Shown: positions 33,926-45,803, counted from the stretch's first letter. The stretch is DNA of 64,000 nt from Coenobita brevimanus (GCA_032717465.1 CM064632.1:26005064-26069063); one strand, 5' to 3'. The notes: generated by a model not told the origin, from the sequence alone. Translations and numbers: made by a program.

Positions 33926-34016
<91 letters not shown>
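33640..34016. repeat. Pyrimidine-rich block ending in (CT)n-(CA)n
   Basis: (CTC)n at 33645-33671, a C/T-rich stretch, (CT)n from 33935 and (CA)n at 33957-34016. A CAG/GTAAG pair at 33681/33682 resembles adjacent splice signals but is separated from the pyrimidine tract by CATCAAAA, so it is weaker than the one at 13840. Confidence 0.75.
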
Positions 34017-34018
<2 letters not shown>

Positions 34019-34039
34019 TATAAACCCATTCAGGCCCCG

Positions 34040-34115
34040 TTCGGTTGGAGTGCCTTAAACGGTTCATATATTACAGGAAACCATTTACCTTGCCACTCTG
34101 TAGATGGTGGGCGAC
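34040..34115 (+). repeat. Dispersed repeat L, fragment
   Basis: TTGGAGTGCCTTAAACGG and ATTACAGGAAACCATTTACC, TTGCCACTC parallel 26770-26890 of the fuller copy. Confidence 0.5.
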
Positions 34116-34129
34116 CCCATTTACCAAAT

Positions 34130-34247
34130 ATCAGTAATAATAATAACAACAACAATAATAATAATAATAATAATCATAATAATAATAATATTATTATTAT
34201 TATTAGTATTATTAGTATTATTACTATTATTATTTTTATTATTATGA

Positions 34248-34280
<33 letters not shown>

Positions 34281-34310
34281 GCAGTATCATCATCATCATT
34301 ATCATCATCT
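34130..34310. repeat. (AAT)n / (ATT)n microsatellites
   Basis: An AAT tract (34134-34189) switches to an ATT tract (34190-34280) and ends in CAT repeats. The two halves are self-complementary and could form a hairpin. Confidence 0.9.
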
Positions 34311-34539
34311 CACCTCTTTTTCCCACCGGCAGGCATGAGGTACGGTACAAAAAGGAAAGAAAACGGAAAAAATATAGTGGTAGAAAATCTGCCCAACAGC
34401 AAGCTTAGTGACATGGGCCACGCACTCATTCATTCACCATTCAAGCTTTCGGAATCCTGGCTCCATATCACAGGTACAGCATTCAACAAGTAACTTTATA
34501 ATTACCTGTTGGAGGAAGTCAGTCTTATCTTAGTTAATT

Positions 34540-35195
34540 TAAAAAAATGTCAAGCCCTTACCATGCACATTTCCATTCGCAACTCATCCAGCCAACTCGA
34601 TCTTTGGTCAGTTCTCGTCAGCATCCATACCTCCTTCTCACACACTTATCAACCTGCCATATTCACCTAATTGGCCCTTCAAGCCTCCACACACCTTCAA
34701 CCTCACTCACATATACCCTTTCCACCACCCAGTATACATTCCCTCTCTATGACCGTATCTTCTACAGCAAGCACACTGTCTTAGGCTCGCTTGTGCACTG
34801 ACCGTCCTATGCCACATCTTTTCACGAATCATATTACCTATCCTGTCCACTCATCTCACTCCACACACGTCTCTTAAGACCCACACCTCCACCGTTCTAA
34901 CTCCGTTCTTTTTCATGGCACACCAGGGGCCTCACACCCGTATGTTTATATGGGTATCAGTATTCCTTCTTATATTTCTCTTGTAGCTGCAGTGTTTAGA
35001 ATTTTGTTTCGTATTAAGGCCTTCATAGTACAGTCCACATTCCTTCCATATGACACTCTACTCTCAATTTACCTTGCACTTTTACCTCTTCTAAATCACT
35101 GAATCCAGGTACTTAAATTTCTCGTATAAATTCAGGTCTCTTCCCGTTCAGTAAAACATCACACCAGGAGCCATCTTCTCTTTCAGTACACATCA
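34540..35195 (-). mobile_element. Decayed retrotransposon, second RTE-related family (antisense)
   Basis: Reading the minus strand by eye gives broken frames with LNGKRPE, EKFKYLDSV, YGCEAWCAMKKNGVRTVEV, NMIREKMWH, RVYVSEVEG and CVREGGMDA in that order, the C-terminal layout of an RTE-like reverse transcriptase ORF. The wording differs from the family at 35371 and 56341 (for example CAMKKNGVRTVE instead of LQEGNKSRVRAVE), so this is a different subfamily. Several frameshifts; no reverse transcriptase core is left. Confidence 0.6.
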
Positions 35196-35215
35196 CTTTG
35201 CTCATATATACATTA

Positions 35216-35216
35216 C

Positions 35217-35261
<45 letters not shown>

Positions 35262-35370
35262 CATTATTCTTATTCTTATTATTATTATTATTATTATCAT
35301 TATTATTATTATTATCATCATCATCATTATTATTATGATTATTATTATTATTATCATTATTATTATTATT
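35216..35370. repeat. (ATT)n microsatellite next to the RTE copy
   Basis: About 155 bp of ATT repeats with occasional ATC, directly abutting the 5' end of the retrotransposon at 35371. Another ATT tract follows the element's 3' end. Confidence 0.9.
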
Positions 35371-36788
35371 AGAATGGATGTGGAAGATGTGCAGATTGGC
35401 CCTGGGAGGAAGGCAAGAGTCCCGGAGGATTGGAAGTCAGGTATAATTATTCCCTTGTACAAAGGAAAAGGGGAAAAAGAAGTGTGTGGTAATCATAGGG
35501 GCATTTGTCTTAGTATAACAGGAAAAGTGTATGGTAGGATACTTACTGACAGAGTTATAGAAAGAACAGAGGAATTAGTTGGAGAAGAACAGGGAGGCTT
35601 TAGGAAGGGAAGAGGTTGTGTAGATCAGATATTCATTCTTAGATCTTTAGTGGAAAAGTTTCTAGAGAAGGGAAAGAAGTTGCATGCGGCTTTCACGGAT
35701 TTGGAGAAAGCATATGACAGGGTGGATAGACAAGGATTGTGGAAAGTATTAAGAATATATGGAGTAGATGGAAAGTTGTTGAATGCTGTGAAGAGTATGT
35801 ATGATGGTGCTAAGGCTGCAGTGCGTGTGGATGGTGAACTAAGTGAATTTTTCTCTTTGGAGGTTGGGTTGAAACAGGGATGTGTCATGTCTCCATGGTT
35901 GTTCAATCTGTTCATGATGGGGTAATAAAAGAGGTACAAGGTAGAGTAGTGGATGTTGGAGTGGCCCTGGTGAGAGAGGATAGTGTTTGGAAACTCCCTG
36001 TACTGTTGTTTGCAGATGATACTGTGTTGTTGAGTGAAGACGTAGGGGAGCTGCAAGGCTTGGTGGATGAGTTTGAGAGAGTGTTTAAGAAACGGAATCT
36101 AAAGGTGAATGTAGGGAAAAGTAAAGTGATGGTCTTTGAGAGAGGTGAAGTCAGTGAATGTACAGCAAGGTTGGATGGTGAGGAATTGGAAAATGTGAGT
36201 ACGTTTAAGTACTTGGGTAGTGTGATGAGTAAGGATGGAGGTTTGGAGGGTGAAGTGCTTGAAAGGGTACAGCAGGGAAGAAAGGTTGCTGGTTCTTTGA
36301 AAGCAGTGATAAGAAACAGGGAAGTGAGCATGGAAGTGAAAAAGTTACTACATGACAGTATTGTGATATCAACTCTAACGTACGGAAGTGAAGCTTGGAC
36401 GTTGTTGGAAGGACACAAGTCAAGAGTGAGAGCACTGCAAATGAGTTATTTGAGAGGAGCCTGTGGAGTCACATGGAGTGACAGGCTGACGAATGAGGAT
36501 ATAAATGAGCGTTGTGGTGTTGATGTGGATGTGATAGGAAGTGTTATGAGGAACACACTGAGGTGGTTTGGCCATGTGGAGAGGATGGAGGGTGAAAGAC
36601 TGACGAAGAGAGTGTATGTGAGTGAGATGGAGGGGGTAAGAGGGAGGGGGAGACCGAGGATGAGATGGAGGGATGGGGTGGAGAGGTATATGAGAGAGGG
36701 GGGTGTGAGTTGGGAGCAGGGCAATGATATGGCGGGGGACAGGACGACGTGGAGGCGATTTGTTTGTGGCCACCCCGAACGGGATTGA
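35371..36788 (+). pseudogene. RTE-type reverse transcriptase, one frameshift
   Basis: The first frame (to 35925) shows VPEDWKSGIIIPLYKGKG, GGFRKGRGCVDQIF, DLEKAYDRVDR (first catalytic Asp) and GLKQGCVMSPWLFN. It then runs off. The second frame (about 35916-36788) shows LLFADDTVLL (the catalytic Asp pair), VNVGKSKVMVF, FKYLGSVMS, MSYLRGACGVTW, LRWFGHVERM and RGRGRPRMRWRD. The shift fits loss of one G near 35916, where the parallel copy has an extra base. The N-terminal endonuclease is absent, so even without the shift the copy could not move on its own. Confidence 0.88.
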
Positions 36789-36821
36789 GGCGTCTGGCAA
36801 TAGATACATAGATTATTATTA

Positions 36822-36862
<41 letters not shown>

Positions 36863-36865
36863 GTT
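35371..36865 (+). mobile_element. RTE-type non-LTR retrotransposon, 5'-truncated, ATT-tailed
   Basis: The copy runs from just upstream of RVPEDWKSG to the 3' end GCGTCTGGCAATAGATACAT, then an (ATT)n tail of about 55 bp. No endonuclease is present. It is flanked by ATT repeats on both sides, so it either inserted in an ATT tract or its tail extended one. It shares order and wording with the copy at 56341-57755. Confidence 0.9.
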
Positions 36866-37103
36866 GTTGTTGTTGATATTATAATTATTTTTATTAATAC
36901 TTTATAGGAAGGGGACATGGTAAAGGGATGTGAGGGAAGGGTTGGGCATGGTGGTTGGGCGGGATTGAGAGTTGAGTGTACGGTGTGACTGAGTGTGGGA
37001 GGGCTGACTGAAACATGTGGTGAGGCGGGGAGAGATGGGGTGAGGATGACGGGTGACTGAGGGAGGGGTGTGGGGTGAAGCGTCAGGGTGAGGTATGTGT
37101 TGT

Positions 37104-37148
<45 letters not shown>

Positions 37149-37261
37149 TTTTTACACATTTTACTCACATATTTAGCACACTCTAGTAACACCAGGGGTG
37201 GGGGTGGGAACTGTTGTACATTGATCGGACTCTTCTCTGTACCAGAGCATCATGTCATTTG
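36866..37261. other. No gene; G-rich stretch and (CA)n
   Basis: G-rich plus strand at 36905-37085, with GGGTGAAGCGTCAGGGTGAG that resembles GGGTGAAGCTTTAGGGTGAG near 39330. (CA)n at 37110-37144. Nothing else recognised. Confidence 0.45.
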
Positions 37262-37440
37262 TTTATTGTTGTTATTTTGGCTCTAGGCTCATTTAATTGT
37301 GAACCCGGTGGACTGCAGGCTGATGTTCCCTACTGCAGGCCACCATCCTCAGTTCGGGTGATAAGGAAGGAGCTTAGAGACGTAGTTACATAACGAGGCC
37401 AGTTTTATTAGAGCAACCACATGAGGGTGTCTCACTCCAC
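37262..37440 (+). repeat. Dispersed repeat K, copy 2
   Basis: TTATTGTTGTTATTTTGG, TGAACCCGGTGGACTGCAGG, GGAAGGAGCTTAGAGACG and CAACCACATGAGGGT parallel the copy nested at 11651-11843. Confidence 0.55.
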
Positions 37441-37619
37441 CACCAGTCAGATGCTAAAAAACAGATAAAGCTAATTTTTCCCCTCTGATGATATGAAACT
37501 TGATTTTAGGTTTTGATTTCATGCGCCCACACTCACGAATATTGACACCATGATCTCGAAATGCATTAACTCATTCACTACCAGGACGGATTTACTTCTT
37601 TAATCCTTTCAGTTCGATG

Positions 37620-37665
<46 letters not shown>

Positions 37666-37812
37666 ATTTTAACCAGGTCATAAACACGCAGTTTTACACA
37701 GCTTACGAAGGATGTCTAATGAACCATTGTCAAACCTATCTAGCCCAGAAGGTCTCTCCTGGGCTGAGGAAGATAGTCTGGTAGGCGCAAGAATATAATA
37801 CAAATGAGAAAC
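37441..37812. other. No gene; (GT)n at 37622-37662
   Basis: Contains TTAATCCTTTCAGTTCGATG just before the GT tract, a start motif similar to others near 47225 and 58755. Otherwise featureless. Confidence 0.4.
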
Positions 37813-38038
37813 TGTACTCTGTTCACCTTAACTTGGCCCAGATTTTCGTCCTTTTGCAGTTTATTTCACGTAGCTCAGTGGCTGTAAAAAAAACATTGCT
37901 ACAGCTCTACCTTCTTTCCATAGTACTTCTTCGTGACTGGCATCATATTCTAGTGTTAATCTACTGTATTGCTATAACTCAGCATTCACGGTGGACAGAT
38001 TGCAATTTTAGGCCAGGTTGGAGTAAAAAGAGTATAGT
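37813..38038. repeat. Foldback repeat family B, copy 3 (reference copy)
   Basis: The left end TACTCTGTTCACCTTAACTT, GGCCC is mirrored at the right by AGGCCAGGTTGGAGTAAAAA, GAGTATA, giving terminal inverted repeats of about 26 bp in an element of about 226 bp. The left end and interior (TCGTCCTTTTGCAG, CATCATATTCTAGTGTTAAT) match 51258-51447. A target duplication is not evident. Confidence 0.7.
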
Positions 38039-38641
38039 TGTAAGGGGATAATTGTGGTTACCAAACACGTGATTTTATGCAGCACAGGAAAGTTACTACC
38101 GTGGCAAAGACGTTAGCTCAAAGTCCAATGGTCTTTTGTTTTATGTGTCCTACTCTGGGCATAGGCTTCACAGTCTTTTTCCATGGCCCAGCAATCCTCC
38201 TACATGCCATACGCCTCCACTTGCCACTACTTCGGCGCTGACACCCACCGTCCATATTGAATAAATGCTAGGGCTGTCCAAAGCTAAATAAAATACCTTG
38301 GTACTAGTAAGAATTAATGAAAAAGGTGGCTGTATTGAAAGGTTTATTCATTTCACTGCAATAAAGCTTTTCGTTTTCATTACTGTTATTATCGCTACGG
38401 CCAGAAAGCTTAATGCCCCATGGAAGAGGCCTCTCGTAGGGAAGGGGTGCATGGAGACTGTTTCTTAGCGCTTCAACTTTAGGGAATTTCACCTCAGTTG
38501 AATAAAATCGTCTGGATATAGCAAGACCAAATATGATAGCACGTCCTGGAGTTGAAGGAGTAAAAAAATGTCTCGATTGAACTTTTCGCTGCTTTGGACA
38601 TGCAGAGTTGCGTTGTTCAATTATATATTTATTTATTTATT
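38039..38641. other. No feature recognised
   Basis: Mixed sequence; TTTATTTATTTATTA precedes the next foldback copy. No coding or repeat match noticed. Confidence 0.35.
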
Positions 38642-38828
38642 AAAATTTTCGAACACCTCATCCTCGGTGATTTAATCTGCACAATACATCTACTCTTCTC
38701 GTGTATGTTATGCAAATTATTTCAGTATTAAGACAAACTAGAACATAACTAAAAAAAACATGACGTAATACGCACAAGTCGCTAAATGAAAGATGTTGAG
38801 AAATCTTGTGTGACATCTTAAACACTAA
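38642..38828. repeat. Foldback repeat family A, copy 7
   Basis: The left part CGAACACCTCATCCTCGGTG, TTTAATCTGCACAATACA and the right part GTCGCTAAATGAAAGATGTT form weak inverted ends. The centre TTCTCGTGTATGTTATGCAA resembles the copy at 51822. Confidence 0.55.
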
Positions 38829-39104
38829 GTTCTGAATCACCCTATCGTTTGAGTGCAAGGACGCTTTTCTTTTTTCCTTAAATCTTTGGCTGTGTCGGCT
38901 TTCTCGCCAATGGGTAATATTGTTTGTGGCAGATAGAGGCGGCCGCCATCCAGTGACTCGATTTAATGCTGCCTTGAGGTGACTCTCATTGTAAGTGACT
39001 AGCCAAAAGGACTTCTTACGGCGGTGGGTGGTAACCATAGCACTAACTTGATTGTTATGAATATGATAATGATGATAACTAACTGCGCTCTAAAAACTGC
39101 TGTG

Positions 39105-39136
<32 letters not shown>

Positions 39137-39159
39137 AGAAACAACCACTGAATTAAGAA
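38829..39159. other. No gene; (CT)n at 39103-39134
   Basis: Mixed sequence ending in a CT tract. Confidence 0.4.
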
Positions 39160-39325
39160 GGGGTGATGCTGAGTGAAGAATGGGTGGTGCTGAGTGAATA
39201 AAGGATGGGGCTGTGTTAAGAAGGGATGGGGGTGAATTAAGAAGGGATGGGGCTGAGTTAAGAAGGGATGGGGCTGAGTTAAGAAGGGATGAGGCTGAGT
39301 TAACAAGGGTGAGCGTTGAGTGACG
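39160..39325. repeat. 20-bp minisatellite, GAAGGGATGGGGCTGAGTTA
   Basis: About eight units of 20-21 bp with increasing divergence at both ends of the array. Pro/Ser/Leu-rich minus-strand frames are artefacts. Confidence 0.88.
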
Positions 39326-39479
39326 GGTCGAGGGTGAAGCTTTAGGGTGAGGTAATATACTCGTATGACTGACCTGTTCGTATGCGTTTGACCTGTTTGT
39401 ATTTGCACTACATACTGTAATTGTATTCACTGTTTGTTAGATAATATTTGCCATATTCCGATAGTCTGTTTGCATCATG

Positions 39480-39924
39480 ATGCGGTTGCCTGAATCCTGG
39501 ACAGACAAACAGACAGACAGACAAATGAAAACAGATAAATAGATATAGATTGATGGATGGATGAATATATATAGGGATAGATGAATAGATAGATAGATAG
39601 ATAGATATGGAAAGAGACAAATTTAGATAGATATGTCGGTAGACAGACAGATAGATAGAGCTACATAATATAGATAGATAAATATACATGTAGGTATATA
39701 GATATAGATAGACACATACTGTAGGTAGATATAGATATATAGAAAGATATACAAATTGATAAATAGATCAGTAGATAGATTTAGAGATAGATGAATAGTT
39801 ACTCGTAGACACATGGATAGACCAGTGGTTCCCAACCTGGGGGTCACACCTCCTGAGGGAGGCCGTGAGCAATTTCCAAGGGGGGTATGAGGACACAGAA
39901 AAAAGTTAGTGAGTGCCATGAACA

Positions 39925-39969
<45 letters not shown>

Positions 39970-40640
39970 ACACCGAACTATTGATTAATATTCATTATTC
40001 ACATTCTGCCTCTGTTTCAATCTTCAAAGCACATTTTAGTTGATACTTTGAAGTTGGTTTCTGCCCTTCATGCCTGTCACTTGGTTGCCTTCTTGATTGC
40101 TTTTTTCTCTAGTTTGGTCATTTGGAGAGAAAATTAAAGATACCAATAAATCACATACTGCAAGATAGACCAGACTCAGTTAAAACATACATGTCCCTCA
40201 ACTTCCCCCCTATCTCTCGAAAAAGGGAATAATGAATCGCAGGAGAAGGGCTAATGCAGCCTGTATTCATTTGGGTTAATGTCCACTTGAACCTGCGGCA
40301 AAAATAATAATAATTCTGGAATAAATTGATGGAGTCAGATGATGGCACGAAGTGTGTGTGTGTGGGGGTGGGGCTGGATATGTTGATCAGGGCTAGGGAG
40401 GCTCGTGAATATGCGAACCAAGGATAATGGGGGCGCGACCTGAAAAAGGTTGAGAACCGCTGGGGTAGACAGATGTACTGTAGAGATGGATAGGTATGTA
40501 GGTTAATAGATAGTTGGTTAGACAGACTGAGCTGTATAGATATATAGATAAGTACATAGCTAGACATATAGATAGATACATAGAGATATATAGAAAGATA
40601 AACGGATAGATACTTAGATAGTGTGTACAGAGATTGGCAA
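39480..40640. repeat. GATA/CAGA degenerate microsatellite, split by a hAT-like element
   Basis: TAGATAGA- and CAGACAGA-rich sequence at about 39495-39822 resumes at 40463-40625. The DNA in between is the transposon at 39823-40462, so the tract was continuous before that insertion. Confidence 0.8.
39823..40462. mobile_element. hAT-like non-autonomous DNA transposon with 8-bp target duplication
   Basis: The left end CAGTGGTTCCCAACCTGG and the reverse-complemented right end CAGCGGTTCTCAACCTTT form hAT-type inverted ends. They are bounded by GGATAGAC (39815-39822) and GGGTAGAC (40463-40470), an 8-bp direct repeat with one mismatch, the duplication length expected of hAT transposases. The interior of about 600 bp has a (GT)n tract at 39926-39968 and no transposase frame, so it would need an enzyme from elsewhere. 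Confidence 0.82.
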
Positions 40641-40840
40641 TGCTCAAGGGTTCCTAAGCACGGTATTCAGGTTACTGGACTTATGTGGGTCGGTTTGAGT
40701 CCCTACGTCGTTAAGACCCACTGTCGCGGCTGGGACAACAGAGGCTGGACTTCTTAGGCAAGTCCGGAGCTGCCTTAACTCTGACCAAACCTACTGTGAC
40801 ACGCAATAAGTAAATAAATAAATAAATAAATATAAAAATC
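40640..40840 (+). repeat. tRNA-like SINE candidate with (AAAT)n tail
   Basis: GGTTTGAGTCCC (about 40692) fits an RNA polymerase III B box and follows an A-box-like stretch (TAAGCACGGTATTCAGG). The unit ends in AATAAGTAAATAAATAAATA, a short tandem A-rich tail. No second copy was noticed in the window, so the call rests on internal signals. Confidence 0.4.
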
Positions 40841-40884
40841 AGTTGTATTTTGTCCGCTGCACGAAGCGTACAAGACTTCATGTC

Positions 40885-42435
40885 GTTCTTATGTTAGTGG
40901 TTATGTATGTGCTGTCATGTCATACTAGTGCTGTCATGCTAAGTCGTATGCTCTGTCAGTGTTGTCGTGGATGACCTCAGTGTCATGTCATGTCAGTGTC
41001 AGTGATGTCGTGTCAGTGCTGTCATGTCGTGTCACTGCTGCCATGCTAAATCATCACGTGCATTGTGTCAGTATTATTGTGTTTCATGTTAGTGAAATGT
41101 TACGTCTGTCAGTGATGTCGTGCCGATGCCGTCTTGATACAACTTATTACAAAGACTGTCATGTTATTTCATGCCACATCAATGCTGTCTTGCGTAATTT
41201 CGTGCATGTCATGTCATTAGTCTTGTCACAATATTTCGTGCATGCTGCTTCTGTGACCATGTCAAGTAAATAATTTAATAGCATGTCATTTCATGTCATG
41301 TCATGTCATTTGTTGTTTCATTGCTATCAAGTCACGTCATGTCAGGCCTGTCATGTCATGTCATACTAGTGGTGTCATGTTGCGGTATCTTATGTCAGTG
41401 CTGTTTTGTCATGCCATGTCCTGTCAATTCAGCCTTGCCAAGTAGTATCATTGCTGCACAGTCATGTGTCATGTCACGTATGTCGTGGCAGTGCTGTCAT
41501 GTCATGTCACAGTTGTAGTTTCCTGTCATCAACTCATATCAGTGTTGTCATTTCATTTCATTTCATTTCATGTTAGTACTGTCATGTCATGTTAATTGCC
41601 ATGCCATGTCATGTCATGTATGTCAAGCCAGTGGTATCATGTCATAATATGTCAGTGCTGTCTTAATGTCATGTCAATATTACTGTCTCATGCCAGTGTT
41701 GTCTTACGCCATATCAGTCCTGTCATGTCATCTCATGTCAGTGTTGTCTTGTGTCATGTCAGTCCTGTCATGTCATCTCATGTCAGTGTTGTCTTATGTC
41801 ATGTCAGTCCTGTCATATCATCTCATGCCAGTGTTATCCTTTGCCATGTCAGGCCTGTCCTGTCACGTGGTGTTATGGTATGTCATATCAGTGCTGTAAT
41901 GTCATGTACGTCATGTCAGTGCTGTCATGTCTTGTATTCACATGTCAAGTCACTGCTGCTATGTAACGTCATCTCACTATGTCGTTGTGTCATGACATGT
42001 CATTGCGGGCATGTTAATGTTGTACTGTCACGCCATGCCATTTCTGTCATTCGTTCTCATGTCAGTACTACGGTGACGAGTCATACTTTGGTCCTGTCAT
42101 GTCATTGTTTTCATGTCACGTATGACATGTCTGTGCTGTCATCAGTTTTTAAAATGTTATGTCATGTCATCTCGTATGTCATATCAGTTCTGCAATGTCA
42201 TGTCATGTCATCCCATATGTCATGTCAGTGCTGCCATGTCATGTCATGTCATCTCATATGTCGTATCAGTGCTGCCATGTCATGTCATGTCATCTCGTAT
42301 ATCATACCAGTGCTGCCATGTCATGGCAAATTGTTAACCTGTTATGTCATGCCATAACTGTCGTCACGTCAAATTAGTGTTGTTTTCATGTCACTTGTCA
42401 TGCCATGTCATATCATTTCAGTCATGTCAACATGA
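40885..42435. repeat. TGTCA-based satellite array, about 1.5 kb
   Basis: The stretch is built from ATGTCATGTCA steps mixed with GTGCTGTCATG and GTCAGTGCTG phrases. Higher-order units of about 50 bp occur at 41700-41850 (CAGTCCTGTCATGTCATCTC) and 42160-42310 (CATATGTCATGTCAGTGCTG). Cys/His/Met/Ser-rich open frames up to 253 codons come from the repeat in three frames and are not genes. TGTCA is the complement of TGACA. Confidence 0.88.
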
Positions 42436-43300
42436 CAGTCAGTCGAAGTCGGCCAGATTTTAAATAATAATTTCAAACAGTGTAACTGGTCCTACGTTTA
42501 CGTGTTTTGTATTCTGACTGGTCGAGAGATATCCCCCCTCCCCCCCCACTAAGTTCTCTTCGCCTAAGACTTGCCTTGTCGAGGGGCGGCGGGGTAAACT
42601 TGAAACAGTTCTTTGATCTCTCTAGCGGTCGTCCTGAATCGGCCTGACGGATGTGGGTAGCTTTAGAGCAGCATTAAATATTAACCGTAAAGCTGGTCTT
42701 AAAGCTACTTCCCCACAGCTAAGCCTCCCTCCCAGCACAGCGCCGTCTGTTGTTTGTGTGAGGCATTAACCAGCATGTTTGTGTATAGCTATGCGTATTT
42801 TCGTCACGGATAACAGTCTTTATAAGTCTTCACTTCATGGCCTCTGAGTGCCACCTTCTCTGCTTGCATCTGTTTGTGCGTCTTTGGGTTTGAGTGCACG
42901 TGCTTTCGGAGTTGCGTTGCGTTACAGTGACAAGTGTTAATGTGAATAGTGACAAATTATTTACTTTGTACTTGTTCTGTGCAGATTTTTATGAACCGGA
43001 TTACAGTGAAAAGTTCTGTATCTATTAACGTATCAGCAACTCGGACCTAAGCTAACGGATCATATCTAACCGTGTAGCGATTTACCCGTGACCTAAATCT
43101 ACTGAGATCTTTATCATGTCAGCTCCTCAAGTAATGGAGGTCCATGGAAAGGCTTTGGCGTTAATCTCTCACAGTGAAGCGACATGCGTTAACTTCAGGA
43201 CACAGTGTTTGGTGCTGTTGCTTGTGATTCTGTCTAGGGCATATCGCTGCTCACAAATTATGCAGTCAGTAGTGTAGTTGACAAGGAATGCTGAGGGCAG
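42436..43300. other. Unique sequence, no gene established
   Basis: GC-balanced sequence without obvious repeats. CCACAGCTAAGCCTCCC and CGTCACGGATAACAG give no recognisable signal. The best short frame (43116-43277) is listed separately. Confidence 0.4.
43116..43277 (+). CDS. Short unassigned open frame (53 codons)
   Basis: ATG at 43116 in the context ATCATGT opens 53 codons, starting MSAPQVMEVHGKAL and containing a hydrophobic stretch CLVLLLVILSRAY at about residues 31-43. It lies in one of the few non-repetitive parts of the window. The hydrophobic run is too far from the start for an ordinary signal peptide. No family is recognised and no splice partner is seen. Chance is a serious alternative. 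Confidence 0.12.
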   Translation: MSAPQVMEVHGKALALISHSEATCVNFRTQCLVLLLVILSRAYRCSQIMQSVV

Positions 43301-43309
43301 TTTATAGTG

Positions 43310-43945
43310 GAGAGTTTTGATAGGGACAGTTAGTGTGATGGACAATTGGTGCGATGGACAGTTGGTATGGGGAACAGTTGGTATGGTGGACAGTTGGTGT
43401 GGTGGACAACTGGAGAAGCGGACAATTAAAGCAGTGGACAAACGTTACTGGACAGATGTGATAAGTTATATGGAACAAATACAGGATATTCAGTAAACCA
43501 AAGAAGCAGTGTGATGTGCGTGGATGGGATATAAAATGAATACAGTGGAGAAAAGGGATGATGTGATGGACGACCAGCCTCCAGGTGGGTGGTGTGGGTT
43601 GGGCTGGGTGGTCTGCCGTCTTTCCTGCCTCACCCACATCCTTGCCTCACCCACCCACCCATCCCTACCTGAACCACATCCTTGCCTCAACCACCCACTC
43701 CTGCCTCAACCACAAACCTGCCTCACCCACAGTCCTGCCTTACCCACACCCCTGCCTCACCCACATCCCTGTCTCACCCAATCCCTTGCTTTAGTAACAG
43801 ACCTTTCTCAGTAATAAACCTGCCTCACTCATCTGCTGCCTCAATAACAAACCTGCCTCACCCTCAATCCCTGCCTCGCCCACGCACTCCCTGCCTCACC
43901 CAGAATCCTGCCTCGCCGAAACTCCCTACACTCCCACCCATCGCT
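43310..43945. repeat. Two minisatellites: GTGGACAGTTGGT and CCTGCCTCACCCACA
   Basis: At 43320-43440 about seven units of 17-18 bp contain TGGACAGTTGGTGTG. At 43615-43940 about 15 units of about 20-22 bp contain CCTTGCCTCACCCACA-like sequence. The two are unrelated in sequence. Confidence 0.8.
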
Positions 43946-44007
43946 GCCTCATCATCACCATCTCTACATGGACATCTGTGTGAGTACTGCCTCTAATTTA
44001 CATAAAG

Positions 44008-44726
<719 letters not shown>

Positions 44727-44869
44727 TCATCTACCCGTGCAGTACACCCGTACGCCCTCTCCCCTTCCCTACACCCTCTGCCACACCTTCTACTATACAC
44801 GGGAAAGTTTCATTAACACTGGGGTGGCTGTGCTGAACGTCTGTGTTGATTAATGGAGACTGTCACAGC

Positions 44870-45300
44870 GAGAGGGACCACAGTCAAGGCTTTGGGGCGA
44901 TACCGGGCACATTAACTGACCTACCAATTTGCCTGCCTACCTATCAACCATATACCTACCAACCTACCTACCTACCTACCTACCTATCTATCACCTACCT
45001 TTCTTCCTACCTACTTACCTTCCACGTCACAGTCAAGACTTTATTTGAGACAATACCAGGCACAGGAACTGACCATCCAACCCACCTACCTACCACTTTA
45101 CAGTCAAGATTTTGTTTGAGGCGATACCAAGCACGTGATGCTAACTAACCAACTGGCCTACCGACCTACCTACCATGATCGAGGCTATTATAGGTGATAA
45201 CAGGCACACGGACGGATCAACCAATCATCTTTGCTGTTTACCTGTCTACTTACCTTCCATCTTACCTGTCAGTCCATATCCAACCCTACATCCATCACAC
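44870..45300 (+). repeat. Degenerate tandem repeat with CAGTCAAG...GATACCGGGCAC
   Basis: Four diverged units begin CACAGTCAAGGCTTTGGGGC (about 44875), ACAGTCAAGACTTTATTTGA (45031), ACAGTCAAGATTTTGTTTGA (45102) and TGATCGAGGCTATTATAGGT (45176). Each continues with GATACCAGGCAC-like sequence and a CTAC-type microsatellite of variable length. Confidence 0.65.
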
Positions 45301-45364
45301 CGAGTTCATTCCCGGCAGTTTTTTCTTCCCTTGAAATGAATCTCTTTCCGACGTATTATAAGTA

Positions 45365-45535
45365 ACTTTGAGATCTTCGTAACATCATTTCCTGAGCGAT
45401 TTATTCTGCACATTAACACTTCATTATCCTCTTGTTTGTTACCAATGCACACTGAATCAGGAGAATATTAAGGTGCACGATGCAAAATAAATCGCTTAAG
45501 AGAAGGTGCAACGGAGTCTCATATGCCACTTAATT
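45365..45535. repeat. Foldback repeat family A, copy 8
   Basis: The left end ATCTTCGTAACATCATTTCC, GAGCGATTTATTCTGCACAT pairs with the right end GCAAAATAAATCGCTTAAGA, AAGGTGCAACGGAGTCT. Confidence 0.72.
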
Positions 45536-45763
45536 TACGACCATTAATCCGATGATGTATTTTTTGCTTTATATTTATTGACTTCAGGTGCATGTAAGTA
45601 AATCCTTCAACCACTTTATCAATAAAGGTCTTTACTAAGTTAATGTAGGCTACAGTCGTCTGAAGAAGGATCATGAATAAAGTGAAATATACGTTACTGG
45701 AGTGAATGGGTGAACTTTCATACCATTAAGTTCTTCCTCTGCCCCTCTCCATCCTTCCAATAA

Positions 45764-45764
<1 letters not shown>

Positions 45765-45803
<39 letters not shown>

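Noticed and set aside
41596..42357. 253-codon Cys/His/Met-rich frame that looks like a cysteine-rich peptide gene
   Set aside because: It is a reading of the TGTCA satellite; similar frames exist in the other phases, with no signal peptide or splice sites.
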